Assembly: GCA_946533615.1 (NCBI GenBank)
Contig: CAMNBY010000271.1
Span: forward strand, 1-27,667
Origin: an uncultured Clostridia bacterium
Lineage (GTDB): Bacteria; Bacillota; Clostridia; Oscillospirales; Ruminococcaceae
Direction of reading: 5' to 3'
DNA: 27,667 nucleotides
Shown: one piece after another, positions 16,378 through 23,850 of the stretch
How positions within the stretch are numbered: the first letter of the stretch is position 1
How the letters are laid out: every line of letters begins with the position of its first letter
The notes under the pieces: model-generated
Told to the model about the DNA's origin: nothing
The model's database searches: none
Seen by the model: the letters and a program-made list of their open reading frames with translations, nothing else
Made by a program: the position numbers and the translations under genes

Positions 16378-18519
16378 ATGGATATAAACAAAATGCTTGC
16401 CGAGGAGTTCGGGCTCAGGAGGGAGCAGATAGACAACACCGTCGCCCTCATCGACGATGATAAGACCATACCTTTCATCGCCCGTTACCGCAAGGAGGTC
16501 ACAGGCTCGCTCGACGACCAGACGCTCCGCCTTATCTTCGACAGGCTCAACTACCTGAGAAACCTTGAAAAGCGCAAGGCCGAGGTCACAGCCGCCATCA
16601 TCGAGCAGGGCAAGATGACCCCCGAGCTTGCCGAGGCCATCGACAAGGCGACAGTCCTCGTCGAGGTCGAGGATATATACAGGCCGTTCAAGCAGAAGCG
16701 CCGCACCCGCGCTTCCGTCGCAAAGGAAAAAGGCCTCGAGCCCCTCGCGGAACTGATACTCGCGCAGGACAAGAACACCGACCCCACAGCCGCCGCCGAA
16801 GAATTTATCAGCGAGGAAAAGGGCGTTGCCACAGCAGAGGAAGCCGTTCAGGGCGCCCTCGATATAATCGCCGAACAGGTCTCCGATGACGCAGACCTCA
16901 GAAAAGAGCTCCGCGCCTACTTCAGCAGGAGCGGCGTGCTCTCCTCAAAAGCCGCCGCCAAGGACGCCGAGAGCAGCGTCTACGATAATTACTACGATTT
17001 CTCAGAGGGCGTCGCAAAAATAGCAGGACACCGTATCCTCGCCATTGACCGCGGCGAGCGCGAGGAAAAGCTCAAGGTCACGGTCAGCGTTCCCGATGGC
17101 GCCGGCGAGGCCTTCTGTATCCGCAAGTACCTTAAAGGCAAGTCCCCCTGCGCAGAGCTGATAAGCGAGGCCTGCACGGACAGCTACAAGCGCCTGATCT
17201 ATCCGTCGATCGAGCGCGAGATACGCTCCGAGCTCTCAGAAAAGGCGCAGGAGGGCGCTATCAAGGTCTTTAAGGAGAACCTGCGCCAGCTGCTGATGCA
17301 GCCTCCCGTAAAAGGCACCATAACCCTCGGCCTCGACCCCGGATACGCCCACGGCTGCAAGCTTGCCGTCACCGACGAAACAGGCAAGGTGCTGGACACG
17401 GGCATCGTCTACATAAATACTCCCGCCCAGGCCGCAAAGGCCAAGCAGGGGCTTATCAGAATGATAAACAAGAACGCCGTCAACACCATCGCGATCGGCA
17501 ACGGAACAGCCTCGCGCGAAAGCGAGCAGCTTGTGGCGGAGATTGTCCGCGAGCTGCCGAGAAAGGTCAGCTATATGGTCGTCTCGGAGGCAGGAGCGTC
17601 GGTCTATTCGGCCTCGAAGCTTGCCGCCGAGGAGTTCCCCGATTACGATGTTTCGCTCCGCTCGGCAGTCTCTATCGCCAGAAGATTGCAGGATCCGCTG
17701 GCAGAGCTTGTAAAGATCGACCCCAAGGCTATCGGAGTCGGCCAGTACCAGCACGATATGCCGCCAAAGCGCATGGACGAGGCGCTCTCGGGCGTCGTAG
17801 AGGACTGCGTGAACAGCGTCGGCGTTGACCTAAACACCGCCTCCTACTCCCTGCTCTCCTACATCGCGGGCATCAATTCGGGCGTCGCCAAGAACATCGT
17901 CGCCTACCGCGAGGAGAACGGCGCCTTCTCGAACCGCCGCCAGCTTTTGAAAGTGCCCAAGCTCGGAGCCAAGGCCTTCGAGCAGTGCGCAGGCTTTCTG
18001 CGCGTCCGCGAGGGCAGCGACCCGCTTGACAACACAGCTGTCCACCCCGAGTCCTACAAGGCCGCCGCGGAGCTGCTCAAAAAATGCGGCTACACCCTTG
18101 CCGACATCGGCGGCCTCGCAGACCTCTCCGACAGGTGCAGGGATATCGGTATGCAGAAGCTTGCCGAGGAGCTCGGCACAGGCGTCCCGACCCTCAAGGA
18201 CATGATCTCGGAGCTCTCGAAGCCCGGCCGCGACCCGAGAGACGAGCTGCCGCCGCCCCTTATGCGCAGCGGCGACGTGATGGAGCTCAAGGACCTGAAA
18301 GAGGGCATGGAGCTTATGGGCACCGTCCGCAACGTCATCGACTTCGGCGCCTTTGTAGACATCGGCGTACACGAGGACGGCCTTGTACACATCTCCCAGC
18401 TCAGCAACAAGTTTGTAAAGCACCCGCTTGACGTAGTAAAGGTCGGGCAGGTAGTAAAGGTCCGCGTACTCAGCGTAGACCTGAAGAAGAACAGGATATC
18501 ACTGACAATGAAGCTCTGA
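16378..18519 (+). CDS. tex: Tex-type RNA-binding transcription accessory protein
   Basis: Tex is a cytoplasmic nucleic-acid-binding protein related to eukaryotic Spt6 that influences transcription and RNA metabolism. The 713-aa protein, standard size for the family, has the helical N-terminal region (FIARYRKEVTGSLDD), an YqgF/RNase H-like domain starting at TLGLDPGYAHGCK (D320), a helix-hairpin-helix region (about 487-545: NTASYSLLSYIAGIN ... FSNRRQLLKVPKLG) and a C-terminal S1 domain (about 641-712: GTVRNVIDFGAFVDIG ... GLVHISQLS). A strong AAGGAGGAA precedes the ATG. It follows the exonuclease gene after 59 nt and may be co-transcribed. No T-rich terminator is visible in the 122 nt before the gltX promoter. 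Confidence 0.97.
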   Translation: MDINKMLAEEFGLRREQIDNTVALIDDDKTIPFIARYRKEVTGSLDDQTLRLIFDRLNYLRNLEKRKAEVTAAIIEQGKMTPELAEAIDKATVLVEVEDIYRPFKQKRRTRASVAKEKGLEPLAELILAQDKNTDPTAAAEEFISEEKGVATAEEAVQGALDIIAEQVSDDADLRKELRAYFSRSGVLSSKAAAKDAESSVYDNYYDFSEGVAKIAGHRILAIDRGEREEKLKVTVSVPDGAGEAFCIRKYLKGKSPCAELISEACTDSYKRLIYPSIEREIRSELSEKAQEGAIKVFKENLRQLLMQPPVKGTITLGLDPGYAHGCKLAVTDETGKVLDTGIVYINTPAQAAKAKQGLIRMINKNAVNTIAIGNGTASRESEQLVAEIVRELPRKVSYMVVSEAGASVYSASKLAAEEFPDYDVSLRSAVSIARRLQDPLAELVKIDPKAIGVGQYQHDMPPKRMDEALSGVVEDCVNSVGVDLNTASYSLLSYIAGINSGVAKNIVAYREENGAFSNRRQLLKVPKLGAKAFEQCAGFLRVREGSDPLDNTAVHPESYKAAAELLKKCGYTLADIGGLADLSDRCRDIGMQKLAEELGTGVPTLKDMISELSKPGRDPRDELPPPLMRSGDVMELKDLKEGMELMGTVRNVIDFGAFVDIGVHEDGLVHISQLSNKFVKHPLDVVKVGQVVKVRVLSVDLKKNRISLTMKL

Positions 18520-18640
18520 GGGCGCATCGGCTCGCAGGCTCGTTCACAACAGCTGAGTATACCGGGGCTCCCTCGCGAAACGGCGCGGATAAGCAAGCCG
18601 CGGCAGAGGGAAACGCCTTTACATTTATCCATTCGATCTG

Positions 18641-18649
18641 TGCTATAAT
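18641..18649 (+). promoter_or_regulatory. Predicted extended -10 promoter of gltX
   Basis: TGCTATAAT at 18641-18649 is a full extended -10 element. No good -35 hexamer lies at 16-18 bp; TTTACA at 18618-18623 is 20 bp away. The leader is about 15 nt and contains the ribosome site AAAGGAAAG. There is no room for a T-box leader. Confidence 0.6.
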
Positions 18650-18671
18650 TTCATCTGAAAGGAAAGATACT

Positions 18672-20108
18672 ATGACCAGAACACGATTTGCACCCAGCCC
18701 GACAGGCTATATGCACGTCGGGAACCTCCGTACCGCTCTTTATGCCTACCTTACCGCAAGGCATGACGGCGGACAATTCATTCTCAGGATAGAGGATACC
18801 GACCGCGAGCGCTACGTCGAGGGCGCCGTGGATATCATCTATAACACCCTCAAGGAAAACGGCATGACCTGGGACGAGGGCCCCGATGTCGGTGGAGAGT
18901 ACGGCCCATACGTCCAGAGCGAAAGAATGGGTATGTTCAAGGACTACGCCGAGCAGCTCGTAGAAAAGGGAATGGCCTACCGCTGCTTCTGTACCGAGGA
19001 GCGCCTCGCAGAGCTGCACGAGCAGCAGAAGGCCTCGGGCGAGGCTGTCGGCCATTACGACAGGCGCTGCCGCTGCCTGTCCTGCGAGGAGATACAGGCT
19101 CACCTCGACGCAGGCGACCCCTACGTTATCCGCCAGAAAATGCCCACCGAGGGCGTCACAGCCTTCGACGACATCATCTACGGACATATCGAGGTGCAGA
19201 ACGCCGAGCTTGAAGACCAGATACTTATCAAGACCGACGGTATGCCCACATATAACTTTGCAAACGTTGTGGACGACCACCTGATGGCAATTTCACACGT
19301 TATCCGCGGCTCGGAGTATCTTTCAAGCACGCCCAAGTATCAGCTGCTGTATCAGGCCTTTGGCTGGGACGTGCCTGTGTACATCCACTGTCCGCCCGTA
19401 ATGAAGGACGAGCACAACAAGCTCTCGAAGCGCAACGGCGACGCCAGCTATCAGGACCTTGTCGCACAGGGCTACCTCAGCGAGGCCGTGCTCAACTACC
19501 TGCTGCTGCTCGGCTGGAGCCCCAAGGGCGAGGAGGAGATATTCTCCCTCGAGGATATGATAAAAATATGGGATCCCTCAAGGATCAACAAGTCGCCCGC
19601 GATCTTTGACATCGTTAAGCTGCGCGCGATCAACGCCGCACACATCAGCCGTATGTCCGACGAGGAATTCACCAAGCTCGCCGAGCCCTGGATAAGACAG
19701 ACAGTAAAGAGCGAGATCGACATGGAGCTGCTCTGCCGCAACCTTAAGCCAAGGTGCGAGATACTCAGCGACATTCCAGAGCGCGTGGCCTTCATCGACA
19801 ATATGCCCGAGACCATCGACCCCGAGCTCTACAAGAACAAAAAGTTCAAGACCGACGCCGACACCGCCCTGACAGCGCTCAAGACCCTCGAACCCGCGCT
19901 CGCAGCCATCACCGACTGGACTAAGGACGCCATCTACGAGGCCTGCCTCGCAGCCGCACAGAAGCTTGAGGTAAAGAACGGCTGGCTGCTCTATCCTCTC
20001 GGCATCGCCCTTTCGGGACAGCGCTCGACCCCCGGCGGCGGCACAGACCTTGCTGCGATCATCGGAAGAGAAAAGACACTCGAGAGGATCAGAAAGGCCA
20101 TCGGCTGA
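18672..20108 (+). CDS. gltX: Glutamyl-tRNA synthetase
   Basis: This class I aminoacyl-tRNA synthetase charges tRNA-Glu. In bacteria of this group it often also charges tRNA-Gln, which is then amidated by GatCAB; that second role cannot be tested here. The 478-aa protein has the nucleotide-binding signature FAPSPTGYMHVGNLRTAL (the HIGH motif as HVGN), FILRIEDTDR, a Cys-containing insertion (CFC ... CRCLSC) and the KMSKS-type motif K250-L-S-K-R254. It is complete, with AAAGGAAAG upstream of the ATG. It stands alone between tex and ohrR with its own extended -10 promoter. Confidence 0.97.
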   Translation: MTRTRFAPSPTGYMHVGNLRTALYAYLTARHDGGQFILRIEDTDRERYVEGAVDIIYNTLKENGMTWDEGPDVGGEYGPYVQSERMGMFKDYAEQLVEKGMAYRCFCTEERLAELHEQQKASGEAVGHYDRRCRCLSCEEIQAHLDAGDPYVIRQKMPTEGVTAFDDIIYGHIEVQNAELEDQILIKTDGMPTYNFANVVDDHLMAISHVIRGSEYLSSTPKYQLLYQAFGWDVPVYIHCPPVMKDEHNKLSKRNGDASYQDLVAQGYLSEAVLNYLLLLGWSPKGEEEIFSLEDMIKIWDPSRINKSPAIFDIVKLRAINAAHISRMSDEEFTKLAEPWIRQTVKSEIDMELLCRNLKPRCEILSDIPERVAFIDNMPETIDPELYKNKKFKTDADTALTALKTLEPALAAITDWTKDAIYEACLAAAQKLEVKNGWLLYPLGIALSGQRSTPGGGTDLAAIIGREKTLERIRKAIG

Positions 20109-20142
20109 GCGCCTGTTTTTACAAAAAATTCATAAACCCCCA

Positions 20143-20171
20143 TTGACAACAAGGCTATAGTTGAGTATAAT
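20143..20171 (+). promoter_or_regulatory. Perfect-consensus sigma-A promoter of ohrR
   Basis: TTGACA (20143-20148) and TATAAT (20166-20171) are separated by 17 bp. The -10 box is the first part of the OhrR-like operator, so repressor binding would block RNA polymerase. Confidence 0.88.
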
Positions 20172-20188
20172 TAAATTGTACACAATTT
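20166..20188. promoter_or_regulatory. Predicted OhrR operator overlapping the -10 box
   Basis: The stretch begins TATAATTAAATTGTA, one base from the inverted repeat TACAATT-A-AATTGTA known for OhrR in Bacillus. A second dyad follows: AAATTGT-AC-ACAATTT (20173-20188) is a perfect inverted repeat. Overlapping half-sites of this type are typical of OhrR operators. Its position, across the -10 box of the ohrR promoter itself, indicates autorepression. Confidence 0.7.
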
Positions 20189-20205
20189 GTTTTGCGGAGG
20201 GGACT

Positions 20206-20661
20206 ATGGAAAACGAGGATTTTGACGGCACCGTTTATGACTGCCTGAAGATCGAGAACCAGCTGTGCTTCCCGCTTTATGCTGCCTCAAAGGAAGTGAT
20301 AAAGCGCTACAGGCCGTTCCTCGAAAAGCTTGAACTCACCTACACCCAGTATCTCGCAATGATGGTGTTCTGGGAGCAGAAAAGCATAAGCGTCAAGGAG
20401 CTTGGCGCAAAGCTGTACCTTGACAGCGGAACTCTGACGCCCGTGCTCAAGCACCTTGAGCAGAAGGAGTACATCACCCGCAGCCGCAGCCGCGAGGACG
20501 AGCGCGTGCTGATCGCCGAGATCACCGAAAAGGGCGAAGCGCTTCGGGATAAGGCTGTTGAAGTCCCCACACAAATGGCCTGCTGCATACGCCTCGAGCC
20601 CGAGGAGGCCGCAGCGCTCTACAAGCTGCTTTACAAGCTGCTCGGAAGCATTGAGCAGTAA
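20206..20661 (+). CDS. ohrR: OhrR-type MarR-family organic-peroxide-sensing repressor
   Basis: OhrR represses peroxide-resistance genes until its N-terminal cysteine is oxidised. This 151-aa protein has the typical start IENQLCFPLYAASKEV, where C21 corresponds to the sensing Cys, a second nearby Cys (C13), then YTQYLAMMVFWE and the winged helix (VKELGAKLYLDSGTLTPVLKHLEQKEYI ... DERVL). The ATG at 20206 follows GGAGGGG closely; an upstream TTG is in the promoter region and is rejected. The promoter carries an OhrR-like operator. No ohrA-type peroxidase gene lies next to it, which is unusual; the next gene, 38 nt downstream, is thrS. The assignment to OhrR within MarR is by motif similarity. 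Confidence 0.82.
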   Translation: MENEDFDGTVYDCLKIENQLCFPLYAASKEVIKRYRPFLEKLELTYTQYLAMMVFWEQKSISVKELGAKLYLDSGTLTPVLKHLEQKEYITRSRSREDERVLIAEITEKGEALRDKAVEVPTQMACCIRLEPEEAAALYKLLYKLLGSIEQ

Positions 20662-20699
20662 GATAGATCACAAAACTATTTATAGATCGGAGAAAAAAC

Positions 20700-22475
20700 A
20701 TGGACAAAGAATTTTTTGCAGAGGTTTACCGCCACTCGCTGGCACACATTATGGCAAAGGCCGTGATCGAGCTCTACGGCAAGGAGGTGCAGTATGCTAT
20801 CGGCCCTCAGATCGCCGACGGCTTCTATTACGATTTCTTGCTGCCCGAGAATGTTAAGATCTCTACCGATGACTTTGCAAAGATCGAACAGAAGATGCGC
20901 GAGATAATGAAGCGCGGCGAAGCCTGGACAAGAAAAGAGATCAGCAAGGCCGAAGGCCTCGAGATCTTCAAGGATCAGATCTTCAAGAAGCGCATAATCA
21001 GCGAGCTTCCCGACGACGCAGTCATCACGACCTACACCACGGGCGACGACTTCATCGACCTCTGCCGCGGACCTCACGTTGACAACTCGCGCGAGCTGCT
21101 CTCTGCGGCCTTTGAGCTGAGAGCCGTTTCGGGCGCCTACTGGAAGGGCGACGAAAAGCAGGAGAGCCTTACAAGGCTTTATGCCTATGCCTTCAAGGAC
21201 AAGAACGAGCTGAAAGCCCACAAGACCCTTATCAAGGAGGCTATGGAGCGCGACCACAAGAAGCTCGGCCGCGACCTCGACCTGTTCATGTTCGACCACA
21301 CAGCCCCCGGTATGCCCTACTGGCTGCCCCGCGGCTGGAAGCTGTTCAACGCACTTCTCTCCTACTGGAGAGAGGTACACGAGCGCCACGGCTACACCGA
21401 GATCTCGGGACCCGTTCTCTCCAAGAAGGAGCTGTGGGTGACCTCGGGTCACTGGGCTCATTATCAGGACGGTATGTTCATAATCCCCGGCGAGAACGAC
21501 GACGACCCCGATACCTACGCTCTCAAGCCCATGAACTGCCCCAACGCCATCAAGGTATATATGAACAAGCTGCGTTCCTACAAGGAGCTGCCGATCAGGA
21601 TAAATCAGGTGGACACCATTCACCGCAAGGAGAAGTCGGGCGAGCTCAACGGCCTGTTCAGAGTTCAGCTTTTCAGGCAGGACGACGCGCATATCCTTGT
21701 GACCGAGGAGCAGATCGCTGACGAGATCATGGATATCATGAGCATCGCGACCGAGCTTTACGACACCTTCGGCCTGACCTATGCCGCAGAGCTGTCCACA
21801 AGGCCCGACGACTACATGGGCGATATCGAGGTATGGAACAAGGCCGAAAGCGACCTTAAAAATATCCTCGAGAACGTGTACGGCAAGGACGGCTACGAGC
21901 TCAACGAGGGCGACGGCGCCTTCTACGGCCCGAAGATCGACCTGAAAATGAAGGACGCCCTCGGCAGAGAGTGGCAGATGGGCACTATCCAGCTTGACTT
22001 CCAGCTGCCCCTGAACTTCGGCATGAAGTACACTGCCTCCGACGGCACGGAGAAGCAGCCCGTAATGATCCACAGAGCTATCTTCGGCTCGTTCGAGAGA
22101 TTTATCGGCATCATCACCGAGAACTTCAAGGGCGCATTCCCGTTCTGGATGTCGCCTTATCAGGTAGGTCTGGTGCCTATCCGCCCCGAGCACAACGACT
22201 ACGCCAAAAAGGTCGCCGACCTGCTGGTGAAGAACCGCGTCCGCGTCGAGGCCGACTACGCCGACAAGAACATGAAGGAAAAGATCAAGTACTTCAAGAC
22301 CTACAAGACGCCCTATACCGTCGTTATCGGCGACCGCGAGGCCGAGGAGAACACCGTTTCCCTCAATATCCGCGGAACAGCCAAGCAGCTGCAAAATGTG
22401 CCGCTCGACAAGTTCGTCGAGATGTGCCGGACGCTGAACGAGGAGCACAGCTTAGAGCTTATCACCGAGCTCTGA
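20700..22475 (+). CDS. thrS: Threonyl-tRNA synthetase lacking the TGS domain
   Basis: This class II synthetase charges tRNA-Thr and clears mischarged Ser-tRNA-Thr. The 591-aa protein starts directly in the editing domain: HSLAH (H12, H16) and DLCRGPH (C122, H126) correspond in spacing to E. coli H73, H77, C182 and H186, so about 60 residues, the TGS domain, are absent. The catalytic core has its zinc ligands C280 (PMNCPN), H331 (QDDAHI) and H458 (MIHRAIFGS), and an anticodon-binding C-terminus. The start is supported by GGAGA six nt upstream. No T-box leader is present: only 38 nt separate it from ohrR and no promoter is visible there, so thrS is probably read from the ohrR promoter. Confidence 0.95.
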   Translation: MDKEFFAEVYRHSLAHIMAKAVIELYGKEVQYAIGPQIADGFYYDFLLPENVKISTDDFAKIEQKMREIMKRGEAWTRKEISKAEGLEIFKDQIFKKRIISELPDDAVITTYTTGDDFIDLCRGPHVDNSRELLSAAFELRAVSGAYWKGDEKQESLTRLYAYAFKDKNELKAHKTLIKEAMERDHKKLGRDLDLFMFDHTAPGMPYWLPRGWKLFNALLSYWREVHERHGYTEISGPVLSKKELWVTSGHWAHYQDGMFIIPGENDDDPDTYALKPMNCPNAIKVYMNKLRSYKELPIRINQVDTIHRKEKSGELNGLFRVQLFRQDDAHILVTEEQIADEIMDIMSIATELYDTFGLTYAAELSTRPDDYMGDIEVWNKAESDLKNILENVYGKDGYELNEGDGAFYGPKIDLKMKDALGREWQMGTIQLDFQLPLNFGMKYTASDGTEKQPVMIHRAIFGSFERFIGIITENFKGAFPFWMSPYQVGLVPIRPEHNDYAKKVADLLVKNRVRVEADYADKNMKEKIKYFKTYKTPYTVVIGDREAEENTVSLNIRGTAKQLQNVPLDKFVEMCRTLNEEHSLELITEL

Positions 22476-22576
22476 GACGAGCTGCCGTTCACACCAAGCC
22501 GCAGCGGACGGATCGCAAAAACGTGCGCAGATCGCACACCATAACCGTTCATTGTGTATTTATACACCGTGCATTG

Positions 22577-22612
22577 TCATGTGTATCCCGCCTTTGGGGT
22601 ACACATGATTTG
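22577..22612 (+). terminator. Strong hairpin after thrS, probable terminator
   Basis: A 13-bp stem (22577-22589 with 22596-22608, one T-G pair) with a 6-nt loop is followed by TTTGT. The T tract is short, so it could be a weak terminator of thrS or a structure in the leader of the radical SAM gene 46 nt downstream. Confidence 0.55.
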
Positions 22613-22654
22613 TATACAGAAAATTGTTGACTATTGCTAACCAAGGAGGCCGCT

Positions 22655-23782
22655 ATGTTTGACTTGCAGGACTACCTGACCCACGGCGTCGAGCGCATCG
22701 TCGCGGACGCGATCAAAGCTACGTTCTCCAACCCGCGCGAGAGCGCATTTATGCTGGGCTTTGCCGCTGCATCTAAAAAGGCCTCGAAGCGCAGGCGCGA
22801 CAGCGAAGCCGACGGGCTGCACGTCCCGCCGTTCCTGATCGCAAGCATAACCTCGAGCTGCAACCTGCACTGCGCAGGCTGCTATGCCCGCGCAAACAGC
22901 CTCTGCAATGACGATGACGACCACGCCTCAAAGCAGCTCACAGCTGCGGAATGGGCGGACATCTTTTCGCAGGCCGAGGAAATGGGTATCAGCTTTGTCC
23001 TGCTGGCGGGCGGAGAGCCCTGCCTGCGGCGCGACGTCATCATGACGGCAGGAGAGCAGAAAAACATTCTCTTCCCGATCTTCACGAACGGCACGTTCCT
23101 TGACGAGAAGTATTTCGCCCTGCTTGACCGCTGCCGCAACCTTGTGCCGATCATGAGCATCGAGGGCGGCCGCGAAACGACCGACACCCGAAGAGGCAGC
23201 GGCGTCTATGACAGGCTGACGCAGAACATGGAACGCCTGAAAGCCAAGGGTCTGATCTTCGGCGCCTCCGTTACCGTTACAAAGGAAAACCTGAAGGAGG
23301 TCACGGCGGGCAGCTTCACCGACAGCCTTGCCGAAAAGGGCTGCAAGGCCGTGATCTACGTCGAGTACGTCCCCACGGACGGCAGCAGCGGCCTCGCCCC
23401 CGACGACAGCGACCGCGAGCAGCTCGCCGCAGCCATCGACAGCCTTAGAAAGCGCAGCGATATGCTCTACATATCCTTCCCAGGGGACGAGAAGAGCTCG
23501 GGCGGCTGCCTGGCAGCAGGCCGCGGATTTTTCCACATCAACCCCTCGGGAGGCGCCGAGCCCTGCCCGTTCTCGCCGTTCTCCGACATCAACGTGAGGG
23601 ACGTAAAGCTTACAGGCGCCCTGAAAAGCGAGCTTTTCACGGCGATCAACGCAGGCGGCCTGCTGCTTGACGACCACGAGGGCGGCTGCGTGCTCTACGA
23701 AAAGAGAGAACAGGTAGAAGCGCTGATCCGGGCGCAGGTGCGCAGTTCGCCTGAGCAGCTGCAAGCCGCCTCACAACTGTGA
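22655..23782 (+). CDS. Radical SAM protein of unassigned function
   Basis: This is a 375-aa protein. Residues 1-60 are an N-terminal extension; then ITSSCNLHCAGCYAR supplies the CxxxCxxC site (C69, C73, C76) for the SAM-binding 4Fe-4S cluster, and LLAGGEPCLR is the glycine-rich strand typical of the PqqE/MoaA/anaerobic-maturase group. The C-terminal part has further cysteines (C285 in GGCLAAGRG, C304 in EPCPF, C345 in EGGC), arranged like a reduced SPASM/Twitch auxiliary cluster. Such proteins modify peptides or small molecules, but no precursor peptide or partner lies next to it. The ATG is preceded by AAGGAGG at 22643-22649; a TTG seven codons upstream lies before this ribosome site and is rejected. 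The specific reaction is unknown. Confidence 0.85.
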   Translation: MFDLQDYLTHGVERIVADAIKATFSNPRESAFMLGFAAASKKASKRRRDSEADGLHVPPFLIASITSSCNLHCAGCYARANSLCNDDDDHASKQLTAAEWADIFSQAEEMGISFVLLAGGEPCLRRDVIMTAGEQKNILFPIFTNGTFLDEKYFALLDRCRNLVPIMSIEGGRETTDTRRGSGVYDRLTQNMERLKAKGLIFGASVTVTKENLKEVTAGSFTDSLAEKGCKAVIYVEYVPTDGSSGLAPDDSDREQLAAAIDSLRKRSDMLYISFPGDEKSSGGCLAAGRGFFHINPSGGAEPCPFSPFSDINVRDVKLTGALKSELFTAINAGGLLLDDHEGGCVLYEKREQVEALIRAQVRSSPEQLQAASQL

Positions 23783-23850
23783 GATACGCAGGGGATCCGA
23801 CTGTCAGCTGTCAACTACAGATCGTGCATTGAAAAACAGGGGGTGTCCAT

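Noticed and set aside
20109..20205. T-box leader for an aminoacyl-tRNA synthetase operon
   Set aside because: The leader is too short, lacks a specifier stem and antiterminator, and is explained by the promoter and OhrR-like operator.
20676..22448. 590-codon frame antisense to thrS
   Set aside because: ThrRS motifs are all present on the plus strand; the antisense product is a GC-bias artefact.
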